Below, one piece after another: positions 50,611 to 58,886 of a stretch of 64,000 bases of DNA. The translations under genes were made by a program, and so were the position numbers. The stretch spans positions 434,001 to 498,000 of the forward strand of contig CBDCSV010000001.1 of the NCBI GenBank assembly GCA_965221855.1, given 5' to 3'. This DNA is from JAJDXO01 sp965221855. GTDB lineage: Bacteria > Pseudomonadota > Alphaproteobacteria > Rhodospirillales > UBA2165. The notes below the pieces were generated by a model that was not told the origin of the DNA, did not search any database, and saw nothing but the letters and a program-made list of their open reading frames with translations. Every line of letters begins with the position of its first letter. Within the stretch, counting starts at the first letter, position 1.

Positions 50611-51368
50611 AGCGTCTCGCCCCATTGATCGCGGCCGCCGGGCTATTGGTTCCGGCGGCGGCGGCCGCTCAGCAGAATCCAGGCCCCGCCGCCCCGGGTA
50701 TCGTCATAAAACTGGCGTGGAAGGACCCGGTCCCGGACCAGCACGGCGTCGAGTTCGACAGCGCGACGGGGCCGGTGCGTCTCGACAAGGCCGCGATTAC
50801 CAACTTCAGCGTCGCCTTGGTGCCCTGCGAGGAGACCTCCCGGAACACCTGGGCGCCGGCCGCCCTGCTTGCGGTGCTCGGTATCGGCCGCGCACGGGCC
50901 GGTCACGGCGGGACCCCGTCACCGTTTCAGTTGGTGCACTCGGCGGCCGAAACCATCGGCGTCGGCGGGATCTGGACTTTCGGCACCATCAATCTCCCGG
51001 ACATCGAGTACTGCGCCGCGCATTATCTGCTGGTGCGGGCGTTCAGCGGGTCCCGCGCCATCGACACCCATCCGGAGGTGCGCGGCCTGACCCTGGCCGT
51101 CGACGGCAGCGTCCAGGACGGGGAAGGCAAATGGGCCGGCTTTCGCATCCTCACCCCCGAAGCCTATGGCCGGGTCATCCCGTTGACCACGAATGACGGC
51201 AAACCGTTCCGCGGCCGCCTGCCGAATGGCGCCCGGCTCACGCTGATCCGGGATTTCCGGTTTATTTTCCGAAAGCTGGATGTCTCCCGGCGGGACGCCA
51301 AGACGGCCCGCCAGGTACTGCGCAACCTCATGGAACATACGGCAGCCGAGGTCCGGGCCGGCGGCTAG
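50607..51368 (+). CDS. Secreted protein of unknown function, probable CTG start
   Basis: The best start is CTG 50607, which overlaps the upstream stop as CTGA and has GGGAGAGGG at a good distance. It gives a signal peptide with a basic start (KRLAPLIAAAGLLVPAAAAA) and 253 residues. The first in-frame conventional start, TTG 50625, would remove the basic residues. The mature protein shows no known motif to me; it has two isolated cysteines and a beta-rich look (GIWTFGTINLPDIEYCAAHYLL, KLAWKDPVPDQHGVEF). It is presumably made and exported with the YHYH protein. Confidence 0.65.
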   Translation: MKRLAPLIAAAGLLVPAAAAAQQNPGPAAPGIVIKLAWKDPVPDQHGVEFDSATGPVRLDKAAITNFSVALVPCEETSRNTWAPAALLAVLGIGRARAGHGGTPSPFQLVHSAAETIGVGGIWTFGTINLPDIEYCAAHYLLVRAFSGSRAIDTHPEVRGLTLAVDGSVQDGEGKWAGFRILTPEAYGRVIPLTTNDGKPFRGRLPNGARLTLIRDFRFIFRKLDVSRRDAKTARQVLRNLMEHTAAEVRAGG

Positions 51369-51431
51369 GCCGGCCTTCGTTCCGGCCGCCGCTGCGAATA
51401 CGCATCGCCGGATGGCGCGCGAACATTAAAC

Positions 51432-51460
51432 TTGCATTCTCAATAAGCACATTATATACA
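51432..51460 (+). promoter_or_regulatory. Probable promoter of a small two-gene unit
   Basis: TTGCAT (51432-51437) and TATACA (51455-51460) are exactly 17 bases apart in an AT-rich stretch, 30 bases before the ATG at 51491. Confidence 0.55.
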
Positions 51461-51490
51461 CTAATATATAACACTAATATGGAGACAGAA

Positions 51491-51661
51491 ATGTTCATAA
51501 CTCGTACCTTCGCCCGGCTGTTCAACAGCCGGCCGACATCTCAACTGAGGCCTGATCTCTGGGATACAAGCCTCCGAAGGGAGTGGCGTGAGGTCCGGAG
51601 GGGTGTCCAAACGACCGCTCGGGACCGCCTGGTTGAAAATCACCTGCACACTATTCTATGA
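51491..51661 (+). CDS. Small hypothetical protein, coupled to the next gene
   Basis: The 56-residue frame begins MFITRTFARLF at 51491 with GGAGA upstream and ends with a TGA that overlaps the next start as ATGA. The product is basic and Arg-rich (REWREVRRGVQTTARDRL) with no recognised domain. The promoter, ribosome binding site and overlap support a real short gene, or at least a leader peptide for the gene that follows. Confidence 0.45.
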   Translation: MFITRTFARLFNSRPTSQLRPDLWDTSLRREWREVRRGVQTTARDRLVENHLHTIL

Positions 51662-52110
51662 TCACTAGTCAGATCACTAAACAAGAAAGGAATATAGGCT
51701 TGGGATTGCTCGACAAATATGAGACGGCGGATATCGACCGGACCCCGCAACGGGACGGACTGTCGATCGCCAAGAAGAAACTGACCAGACGGTTGGAGCA
51801 CCAAATCGCGCTGCTGCACGACCCGGACACCAAGGACCCGCGCGGCCGCCCGGTGAGCCCGTGGTGGTTCGCCCACGAGGACGGGGAGATCTATACCCAC
51901 GTCCGCTTCGGCACCCGGCCCATGCAGTTTTCAGGCGGCAAGGCGTTTCGCGTCGGCGGCGTCTCGGGCCTAGAGGCATTCTATCGCGACGTCATCGCCG
52001 CCATCGCCGCCGGCGAGCTCGACCGGGAAATCGAAGCCGCCCGCAGGATCGGCATTCGCGGCCACCGCCGCCGGCACGGCCGCCATCGCCGCCGTCGGGG
52101 CGAGGACTGA
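51658..52110 (+). CDS. Hypothetical protein with basic C-terminus
   Basis: The 150-residue protein starts MITSQITKQERN at 51658, overlapping the upstream small frame. I do not recognise a named family with certainty. The core reads KKKLTRRLEHQIALLHDP, then PWWFAHEDGEIYTHVRFGTRPMQF, then GVSGLEAFYRDVIAAIAAGELDREIEAA. The pattern of a charged helix, a two-strand wave ending in RFGTR and a terminal helix with GELD-x-x-I recalls small alphaproteobacterial proteins of unknown function. The last 20 residues are almost all Arg/His/Gly and may bind nucleic acid. Confidence 0.6.
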   Translation: MITSQITKQERNIGLGLLDKYETADIDRTPQRDGLSIAKKKLTRRLEHQIALLHDPDTKDPRGRPVSPWWFAHEDGEIYTHVRFGTRPMQFSGGKAFRVGGVSGLEAFYRDVIAAIAAGELDREIEAARRIGIRGHRRRHGRHRRRRGED

Positions 52111-52121
52111 CCGGAAGCGGC

Positions 52122-52604
52122 TCAGTGAAGATGCGGGCCCGAGAACAGGCTTCGGGTCTGCTGTTCCTTCCGCACCTCTTCGGGCCAGCGGCTCTTGATG
52201 AATGCCAGGATCGCCCAGATATCGGCGCTTTCCAGCGTATCCTCGAAGGACGGCATGGCGCTCTTGACGCCCGGTCGCGAAAACCGGACGCCGCCGAACT
52301 TCACCACCTCGAACAATTGCCGGTCCGAATGTTCCCAGGCATGACCGGTCCCGTCCGCCGGCGGCGCGGGAAACGTGCCGTCGGCATTTTGGGTCTCCCA
52401 GTTGGGCTGGCCCTCCAGGTTCGCCCCGTGGCAGGCGGCGCAGTGCTCGCCGTATAGACCCTCGCCCCGGGCCACCAGGACCGGATCGTCAGGGTCTCCG
52501 CCGGCGCCGCTGAACACGGCGACCAGCCCGACCCCGCCGACGAACAGCACGAGATAGAGAACGGCGGCGAAGACGATCCAGGCGACGGCCCTGTCGGAAA
52601 GCAT
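52122..52604 (-). CDS. Membrane-anchored class I cytochrome c
   Basis: The 160-residue protein has one N-terminal membrane helix (about residues 8-32) and a periplasmic cytochrome c domain. The heme-binding motif is CAACH near residues 56-60 and the axial methionine is probably in SAMPSFED near residue 115. DIWAILAFIKSRWP near residue 127 is the typical C-terminal helix. It resembles small cytochromes that serve as electron carriers or subunits of oxidoreductases; no obvious partner is adjacent. It lies after the SBP gene on the same strand, beyond a terminator. Confidence 0.88.
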   Translation of the reverse strand: MLSDRAVAWIVFAAVLYLVLFVGGVGLVAVFSGAGGDPDDPVLVARGEGLYGEHCAACHGANLEGQPNWETQNADGTFPAPPADGTGHAWEHSDRQLFEVVKFGGVRFSRPGVKSAMPSFEDTLESADIWAILAFIKSRWPEEVRKEQQTRSLFSGPHLH

Positions 52605-52643
52605 GCCTCATGCTGTCATCCGGCTCCAGTACTGCCAAGGCGC

Positions 52644-52670
52644 AAAAAAACCGGCCCCGAAGGGCCGGTT
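52644..52670 (-). terminator. Rho-independent terminator of the peptide-binding protein gene
   Basis: On the minus strand a perfect 9-bp stem (AACCGGCCC / GGGCCGGTT) with a TTCG tetraloop is followed by a T run; the run is seven T in all counting the last stem bases (A at 52644-52650 on the plus strand). It lies just after the stop of the substrate-binding protein gene. Confidence 0.9.
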
Positions 52671-52689
52671 TCCTTGGAATTTCGGCGGA

Positions 52690-54237
52690 TTACTTCCACC
52701 AAATCTGGTTGGGAAGCGCGCCATAGGTCTCGTCGGCGCCGACCTCACCGATGTGCAAGTCCTTTGCGTGCACGAACACCGGCGGCGTGGTCGCCACGGG
52801 CATGATATAGGCCTGTTCGGTCACACGATCGAAGAGCTGCTTGTAGATCGCCTTTCGGGCGTTGGGATCGAACGTGCTCGCACCTTCCTTCGCCAGCTTG
52901 GTGATCACCGGATCGCGGGAATAGTTCCGCGCGCCCGGCGCGAAGAAGAAGTTGGCCGTGCTTTCCACGTCGGGAAGCCCGCCCGATGCCCATGGGTTCG
53001 CCAATGCCTGAATCTTGCCCTGAGCCTGCTTCTTGCGATAAGGCGGGAAGGGCAGCCGGGTGACCGATGCCTTGATTCCGACGGCCCGCAAATAGCCCGC
53101 GATCGCCTGCGGAACCGCCGCCGGGGCCGATGTCACCGAAGTGATCTCCAGGCTCAGATCGCTCACGCCCGCCTCGGCGAGCAGCTGCTTGGCCTTGGCC
53201 GGATCGAACTCCGGCAGACGGGCGGAAAAGTCGCACCCCGCCTGATTGCGGAAACACATGGATTCGACCATCGGCACATCACCGCCGCCGGCGATCAGGG
53301 TCGTCTGGATCGCCTTGCGGTTGACCGCGTGCATGATCGCCTTGCGGACCCGGATGTCCTTGAGCGCCGGGTTCTCCGAACGTCCCGCCGCGTCGAGGAG
53401 CAGGTAGGCGATCAACAGACCCTTGGACTGGGCGGTGAAGCCGAAGTTGGGATTTTTGCGCAGATTGTCCACCTGATCCTTCGGCACCCGGTACATCATG
53501 TCCAAATTGCCGGTCAGGAGCTGGGCCACCTGGGTCTGGACGGACGGGATTTGCTTGATCACATAGCGCTTCACCTTGCCCGCCGGACGGTAGCCGGCAG
53601 CCAATTGATAGTTGTCCACCCGCTCCAGCACGATGCCCTTTTCCGGATCCACCGTCGCCGCCCGGTAGGGACCGGACCCGACGGGGTTGCGGCCGAAGGT
53701 GTTCTTCTTCGCCAGGGCGCCGTGAACGTCGGAGGGATAAATGGAGATCGAACGCGCGAAACGCATCATGGCCGAGACCGAGGGCCGCTTGGTGGTGATG
53801 CGGACGGTGTGCTGATCAATTTTCTCCGCCCCCTTGATGAACAGGAACCGGGACTTGATGCGGAACCGCACCTTGGGGTCGGCAACGAAATTGACCGTAT
53901 AGACCACGTCGTCCGCATCCAGGTCGGAGCCGTCATGGAACTTCAGACCCTTTTTGAGCTTAAACTCGTAGGTCGTCGGGTTTACGCGGGTCCACGATTC
54001 CGCGATCCGCGGCCGGAACTGGCCGGCGGCGGTATCATAGGTCATCAGACGGTCGTAGATGGCGTTGGTCGTGAAGCCGGTTTCGGGCTTCGGGTCGTAG
54101 ACCGCATCGATCATCGAGATGGGATCGAAAAAGGCGATGCGGACGGTGTTGTCCTTCTTTTGCGCCAAAGCGGGTCCGGCGGCCACCGCCATCACTGTCC
54201 CCAATAGGGTGCCGGTAAACAGACTGCGTCTGAGCAT
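52690..54237 (-). CDS. Family 5 (Dpp/Opp-type) ABC transporter substrate-binding protein
   Basis: The 515-residue protein is an exported solute receptor of the peptide/nickel class. The signal peptide covers about residues 1-25 (ending PALAQ). Family stretches include NAIYDRLMTYDTAAGQFRPRIAESW near residues 57-81, TYEFKLKKGLKFHDGSDLDADDVVYT and NPVGSGPYR near residue 180. No permease or ATPase gene is adjacent, so it is an orphan receptor or uses a transporter encoded elsewhere. Its own terminator follows. The ligand could be a peptide or another amphipathic solute. Confidence 0.9.
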   Translation of the reverse strand: MLRRSLFTGTLLGTVMAVAAGPALAQKKDNTVRIAFFDPISMIDAVYDPKPETGFTTNAIYDRLMTYDTAAGQFRPRIAESWTRVNPTTYEFKLKKGLKFHDGSDLDADDVVYTVNFVADPKVRFRIKSRFLFIKGAEKIDQHTVRITTKRPSVSAMMRFARSISIYPSDVHGALAKKNTFGRNPVGSGPYRAATVDPEKGIVLERVDNYQLAAGYRPAGKVKRYVIKQIPSVQTQVAQLLTGNLDMMYRVPKDQVDNLRKNPNFGFTAQSKGLLIAYLLLDAAGRSENPALKDIRVRKAIMHAVNRKAIQTTLIAGGGDVPMVESMCFRNQAGCDFSARLPEFDPAKAKQLLAEAGVSDLSLEITSVTSAPAAVPQAIAGYLRAVGIKASVTRLPFPPYRKKQAQGKIQALANPWASGGLPDVESTANFFFAPGARNYSRDPVITKLAKEGASTFDPNARKAIYKQLFDRVTEQAYIMPVATTPPVFVHAKDLHIGEVGADETYGALPNQIWWK

Positions 54238-54340
54238 GAAATTTCTCCCTGTAACTGCCGCGGGGTTTTCCCGATCGGGCCTATCGGAAAAGTCTAGCCC
54301 AATCTCGTCCGGCTAAATATCCCATTTTTGCGAATCGGCG

Positions 54341-54393
54341 AAAAAAGCCCGCTCCGCGGACCGTCCGAAGCCCTGAACAATCGGTTCGGACGG
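54341..54393 (-). terminator. Terminator after the GST gene (two hairpins)
   Basis: Right after the GST stop the minus strand has a 9-bp hairpin (CCGTCCGAA / TTCGGACGG, 54393-54361) and then a smaller GC-rich hairpin (GTCCGC, three-base loop, GCGGGC) followed by TTTTTT (54346-54341). The second is a good Rho-independent terminator. The two hairpins overlap in part and could be alternatives. Confidence 0.75.
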
Positions 54394-54394
54394 C

Positions 54395-55111
54395 CTAACG
54401 CCTCTCGTATTGGGTGGCGCCGAACATGTTTTCGAGGGCCTCCTTGGACGGCCCCTTGCCCTCGGTGCTGACGTCGGCGAGGACCTTCATGCCCTTCTGC
54501 ACGGCCGGCCGCGCCTCGATCTCGTCCAGCCAGCGCTTCACGTTGGGGATGCTGCCGATATCCACCTTGCGGCGTTCGTGGTTCCGCACCCAGGGAAAGG
54601 TGGCCATATCGGCGATGCCGTACTCCGCGCCGCCCAGATAGGCGGTCTCGCCGAGCCGGCCGTCCATCACGTTGTAGAGCCTGGCCACTTCGTTGTTGTA
54701 GCGGGCCTGGGCGTAGGCGAGCTGGGATTCATCGGTGAGGTTCGGAGCGTAATTGTTGAAGTGGTTCTGCTGGCCGCACATGGGGCCGATGCCGCCCATC
54801 TGGAACATGAGCCACTGCACCGCCTCGAAGCGGGCCGCGCTGCCCGACGGGGGAATGAACCTGCCGGTCTTGTGGCCGAGATAGATCAGCATGGCGCCGG
54901 TTTCGAAGACGGTAATCGGCCCGCCATCCGGGCCGTCCGGGTCGACCAGGACGGGAATCTTGTTGTTCGGACTGATCTCGAGGAATTCCGGTTCGAACTG
55001 GCCGCCTTTCCCGATATCCACCGGAATCACGTTGTAGGGCATCCCGAGTTCTTCCAGCATGATGTGGACTTTGTGGCCATTGGGCGTGGGCCAGCTGTAA
55101 AGATCGATCAT
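54395..55111 (-). CDS. Glutathione S-transferase (YghU/Ure2p-like)
   Basis: I chose MIDLYSWPTPNGHKV at 55111 with a purine-rich ribosome site (238 residues); the frame is open upstream but that part is not family-like. The N-terminal thioredoxin-like domain has NGHKVHIMLEELGMPY, NNKIPVLVDPDG with the cis-proline, and ETGAMLIYLG. The C-terminal helical domain has RYNNEVARLYNVMDGRLG and IADMATFPWVRNHE. It likely acts on peroxides or disulfides in the cytoplasm like the nu-class enzymes. Confidence 0.9.
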   Translation of the reverse strand: MIDLYSWPTPNGHKVHIMLEELGMPYNVIPVDIGKGGQFEPEFLEISPNNKIPVLVDPDGPDGGPITVFETGAMLIYLGHKTGRFIPPSGSAARFEAVQWLMFQMGGIGPMCGQQNHFNNYAPNLTDESQLAYAQARYNNEVARLYNVMDGRLGETAYLGGAEYGIADMATFPWVRNHERRKVDIGSIPNVKRWLDEIEARPAVQKGMKVLADVSTEGKGPSKEALENMFGATQYERR

Positions 55112-55274
55112 CTCTCTTCCTCGTAGTGGTGTTCGGTGCGGGTTGTCGGCCGCCGGCAAGCGGTTACGGACTCATGCCGCATGGTGGCCTTCCCGGGCCG
55201 GCGTCACAAGCGGCAAAGCGAACGCATATGGACAAACCGCCTCTTCATCCGGTTTTTGGGAGCGGGGCCGCGGC

Positions 55275-57140
55275 TCAGCGGCCGAGCGCCTCTTCGGCCT
55301 CCAGCCAGGCGCTTTCCGCGGCGGCGATCTCGTTGTCGATCTTCGCCAGCTTCCTGCCCAGTTCCAGCATGTCGGCGGTCGAGCCCTCGTAAGTGGAGGG
55401 GTCGGCCAGAATGGTCTCGATCTCGGCGCGCCGCCGGCCCAGCCGCTCCAACCGTTTTTCGGCTTCCTTGGCCTGTCTCCGAAGATCGGCGGTCGCTTCG
55501 CGCGCCCGGGCGCGGGCGCGGCGCCCGTCCTTCCTGCTGGCGGCGGGTGCATCGCCGTTTCGCTCCCTTTTCGCGGTCCGGGTGCGCTCGATCAGATGGC
55601 GGCGGTAATCGCCGAGATCGCCGTCGAAGCGCTTACAGCCGCCATCCTCCACCAGCCACAGTTCATCGGCGACGATCTCCACCAGATGCGGATCGTGGCT
55701 CACCAGCACGACGGCGCCCTCATAGGCGTTGAGCGCATGCGCGAGGGCTTCGCGGGCATCCACGTCCAGGTGGTTGGTGGGCTCGTCGAGCAGCAGAATG
55801 TGGGGCGCTTCGATGCTCATCAGGCAGAACAGCAGCCGGGCCTTCTCGCCGCCGGACAGGCCGGCGACGCTGGTTTCCGCCTTGTCGACGCCGAAACCGA
55901 AACGCCCGAGGTGGGCGCGCACCTTGGTCTCGGCGGCATCCGGCAGGGCCCGGGCCGCCAGCGCCAGGGGCGTCGCCTTGAGATCGAGTTCGTCGGCCTG
56001 GTGCTGGGCGAAATAGCCGACATTGAGTTTCCTGGGGCGGCGCATGTCGCCGTCCAGACAATCGAGCCGTCCCGCCAGCAGCTTGACCAGGGTCGACTTG
56101 CCGTTGCCGTTGGCGCCAAGGAGCGCGATGCGGTCCTCCATGTCGATGCGGAGATCGAGATCCCGCAACACGGCTTTCCCGCCATAGCCGACGGCAACCC
56201 CGTCCATGGTGATCAGCGGCGGCGGCGCGGGATCCGGATTGGGAAATTCGAACGCGGCGGTGCGCTCCTCCATCACCGAGGCGATGGGTTCCATCCGCGC
56301 CAGCATCTTGAGGCGGCTTTGGGCCTGGCGGGCTTTGGTGGCCTTGGCCCGAAACCGGTCGACGAAGGCCTGGATGCGGCGCTGTTCCGCCAGTTGCTTG
56401 GCGCGCAGGCTCGCTTCCCGGGCCAGCCTTTCCCGGCGGGTCCTTTCGAAGGTGTCATAGCCGCCGCCGTATGGGGTGAGCTTCCGGTCATGCAGATGAA
56501 CGATCCCGTCGGCGACCTGGTTCAGGAGCGTTCGCTCGTGGCTGATCACCACCAGGGTGCCCGGCCAGGAAGCGAGATAACTCTCGAGCCATATGGTCGC
56601 CTCGAGGTCTAGGTGGTTGGTGGGCTCGTCGAGGAGCAACAGATCGGGCCGGGCGAACAGCGCGCCGGCGAGCGCCACCCGCATCCGCCAGCCGCCCGAA
56701 AATTCCGCGCACGGGCGCCGTTGCGCCGCCTCGTCGAAGCCGAGACCGGCAAGGATCGCCGCCGCCCGGGCAGGGGCGGTATGGGCCTCAATGTCGGCAA
56801 GCCGGGTATGGATCTCGGCGATACGGTTGGGGTCGGCCGCGGTCCCGGCTTCGGCGGTCAGCCGGGCCAACTCGGCATCCGACGCCAGCACGGTGTCGAG
56901 CAGGCTCTCAGGGCCGCCGGGCGCCTCCTGGGCGACGGTTCCGACGCGGGCCCGGCCGAGCACCCACACCTCGCCGTCATCGGGGGAAATCTCTCCGGTG
57001 ATCAGGCGGAAGAGGGTGGTCTTGCCGGCCCCGTTGCGCCCGACCAGGCCGACCTTCCGTCCCTTGGCCACGGAGACCGTGGCCTGATCGAACAGCGTCC
57101 GCCCGCCGATCCGGTAGGTAAGGCCGTTGATCTGGAGCAT
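55275..57140 (-). CDS. uup: ABC-F family ATPase (Uup-like)
   Basis: The 621-residue protein has two ABC domains and no membrane segment, the ABC-F layout. The first Walker A is GRNGAGKTTL near residue 35 and the second GANGNGKSTL near residue 340. The signatures are FSGGWRMRVALA and LSGGEKARLL, each followed by LLLLDEPTNHLD-type Walker B segments. The linker between the domains is Arg-rich. A C-terminal coiled coil (about residues 550-615) is the Uup-type DNA- or ribosome-binding extension. It is in an operon with the thrH-like gene, 16 bases downstream of it. Confidence 0.94.
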   Translation of the reverse strand: MLQINGLTYRIGGRTLFDQATVSVAKGRKVGLVGRNGAGKTTLFRLITGEISPDDGEVWVLGRARVGTVAQEAPGGPESLLDTVLASDAELARLTAEAGTAADPNRIAEIHTRLADIEAHTAPARAAAILAGLGFDEAAQRRPCAEFSGGWRMRVALAGALFARPDLLLLDEPTNHLDLEATIWLESYLASWPGTLVVISHERTLLNQVADGIVHLHDRKLTPYGGGYDTFERTRRERLAREASLRAKQLAEQRRIQAFVDRFRAKATKARQAQSRLKMLARMEPIASVMEERTAAFEFPNPDPAPPPLITMDGVAVGYGGKAVLRDLDLRIDMEDRIALLGANGNGKSTLVKLLAGRLDCLDGDMRRPRKLNVGYFAQHQADELDLKATPLALAARALPDAAETKVRAHLGRFGFGVDKAETSVAGLSGGEKARLLFCLMSIEAPHILLLDEPTNHLDVDAREALAHALNAYEGAVVLVSHDPHLVEIVADELWLVEDGGCKRFDGDLGDYRRHLIERTRTAKRERNGDAPAASRKDGRRARARAREATADLRRQAKEAEKRLERLGRRRAEIETILADPSTYEGSTADMLELGRKLAKIDNEIAAAESAWLEAEEALGR

Positions 57141-57156
57141 GGGGCGGCCGCGCGGC

Positions 57157-57765
57157 CTAGAACCGCGGGCTCAGGTCGCGAAAGGACGCCAGCAGTTCGT
57201 CGAATTCGTCACGGACCGGGAATTGGGGAAACTCCCGGATGACGTTGTCCGGGGCGTGAATCAGGAACCCGGCGTCGGCTTCGCCCAGCATGGTGGTGTC
57301 GTTGTAGGAATCGCCGGCGGCGTAGACCGTGTAATTGAGCTCCTTCAACGCCTTGACCGCCTCGCGCTTGTGGTCCTTCATCCGCAGATTGTAGCCGGCG
57401 ATGCGGCCGTCTTCGGCGACGGTCAGGCGGTGGCAAAACAGCGTCGGCCAGTCCAGTTGCCGCATCAACGGCTCGGCGAAGTCGTAAAACGTGTCCGACA
57501 GGATTACCACCTGGAACAGGGTTCGGAGCTCGTCGAGGAAGTCCCTTGCGCCGGGCAGGGGGCCGAGCCCGGCGATCACCTCCTGGATGACCGGCAGCTT
57601 GATCCCGTGCTCGTCCAGGATTCGCAACCGCTGGGTCATCAGCACATCGTAGTCGGTAATATCGCGGGTGGTGGCCCGGAGTTCCTCGATTCCGGTGCGC
57701 TCGGCCACGCCGATCCAGATTTCCGGGACCAGGACACCCTCCATATCGAGGCAGACGACTTCCAA
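57157..57765 (-). CDS. thrH: ThrH-like HAD phosphatase (phosphoserine/homoserine phosphotransferase)
   Basis: I chose TTG 57765, which has GGAG at a normal distance and gives an N-terminus LEVVCLDMEGVLVPEIW that matches ThrH proteins (202 residues); the frame is open upstream but unrelated. The HAD nucleophile Asp is in CLDMEGVL (about residue 7), motif II in VVILSDTFYDFAEPLM and motif III/IV in AAGDSYNDTTMLGEAD. The N-terminal DxExVL pattern, in place of the usual DxDxT/V, is typical of ThrH. It should act in serine or threonine metabolism and is followed by uup. Confidence 0.9.
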   Translation of the reverse strand: MEVVCLDMEGVLVPEIWIGVAERTGIEELRATTRDITDYDVLMTQRLRILDEHGIKLPVIQEVIAGLGPLPGARDFLDELRTLFQVVILSDTFYDFAEPLMRQLDWPTLFCHRLTVAEDGRIAGYNLRMKDHKREAVKALKELNYTVYAAGDSYNDTTMLGEADAGFLIHAPDNVIREFPQFPVRDEFDELLASFRDLSPRF

Positions 57766-58154
57766 CGAGTTTCTCCGGAGATTCAATTCAGGGGACCCGA
57801 AACGCCGCGGGGTATAACACATCAGGGGCGGAAACCAATCCCCGAGTTTGGGACGGGAACATAAAATACAAAATTTTTATGTATTAATAATTTATTCCAA
57901 TTTTTTTGTATAAATAAAATTTATATCACTTATATCAGTCGTAAAATACGCGGGACCGGGTCAGCCTCAAGAAGAAATGTAATGGCTTGCGTACAAAGAT
58001 AAAAAGATGAATTAGTGGTTATCATCAATTTTGCCGCTCTTATCTTAAATTATTTTTTCTATAAATACGTGTATTCTGGAATTATGCGATGGAACACGCA
58101 AAGACAACAAAAGAAACAAATATTCAGGTGTTTACCTGTGTAAATTAGCCTCAC
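57766..58154. other. AT-rich gap of 389 bases
   Basis: No coding region is visible. From about 57858 to 58144 the DNA is rich in A/T runs (for example around 57862-57930), in sharp contrast to the GC-rich neighbours. It includes the promoter side of thrH and the 3' flank of the membrane protein gene on the minus strand. I see no terminator hairpin. Such composition suggests foreign DNA or a silenced regulatory region. Confidence 0.6.
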
Positions 58155-58886
58155 TCAAAAGCCCAGAACGCTGTAGTTTCCGTCCAGGATCAGGCGTATC
58201 GAGACGTAGAGACCCAGCATGGCGAACAGAACCCATTTCGAAAACAGCGCCCAGATATAGATGTACAACTCCCGCCGGGTGATCCGAGTGTGCTGTCCCG
58301 CGCCGAAGAAGCTGATCCAGTACACGAACGTGGCATAGGCCATTTGCCAGAACAGCATCGTGCCGAGAATTCCTGTCACGATGGCTGGCAGGGCCGCAAA
58401 CGTATAAGCCACGAACAGCACCAGAACCGGAACCGCCGTTAGCACGCCATTGCCGATATCCACGTTGTAGCCGAAGGAACTGCGGCTCCGGTATGACGGA
58501 TCAATATGGCAATAGGATGCCCATAGGTCCGCCCACACCGTCGGCGAGACCAGTTTCCGCACCGGAACCTTGCTGGTCAGAAAGTCCACGGGCGGTCCCC
58601 GCCCCGTGTCCCGCCATCGCTTGTTCCAGTAACCGACCCTCGTTTTGATGTAGTCGTGCTTGTCGAACAGACACCATTCCCAGAAATACGTCACCATGTT
58701 GATCGTAAAAAACATGATCAGCAGGACATGAATCACATTGATGTCACCGCGATACGCATACCGGGCGCCGGTGCCGATGGACGTCACAACGACAATGCAG
58801 GCCAGTGGCATCCAGAATGCCGGGATGGCCAGAGCGGTTCGGGCCGGGGCCGTCGTGGTCCCGTGACGGGCTTGGTCCTCCTGCAT
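58155..58886 (-). CDS. Integral membrane protein of unknown function
   Basis: I chose MQEDQARHGTTTAP at 58886 with a GAGGAAGAG ribosome site (243 residues). The frame is open far upstream, but that part is Arg-rich and shadow-like. The protein has about five hydrophobic helices: IPAFWMPLACIVVVTSIG, VLLIMFFTINMVTYFWEW, VLTAVPVLVLFVAYTFAAL, GTMLFWQMAYATFVYWISFF and WVLFAMLGLYVSIRLI. Between helices 2 and 3 is a conserved-looking soluble stretch (KHDYIKTRVGYWNKRW, VSPTVWADLWASYCHIDPSY). I recognise no named family. It is flanked by AT-rich DNA and a gene-free gap, which suggests recent acquisition. Confidence 0.7.
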   Translation of the reverse strand: MQEDQARHGTTTAPARTALAIPAFWMPLACIVVVTSIGTGARYAYRGDINVIHVLLIMFFTINMVTYFWEWCLFDKHDYIKTRVGYWNKRWRDTGRGPPVDFLTSKVPVRKLVSPTVWADLWASYCHIDPSYRSRSSFGYNVDIGNGVLTAVPVLVLFVAYTFAALPAIVTGILGTMLFWQMAYATFVYWISFFGAGQHTRITRRELYIYIWALFSKWVLFAMLGLYVSIRLILDGNYSVLGF

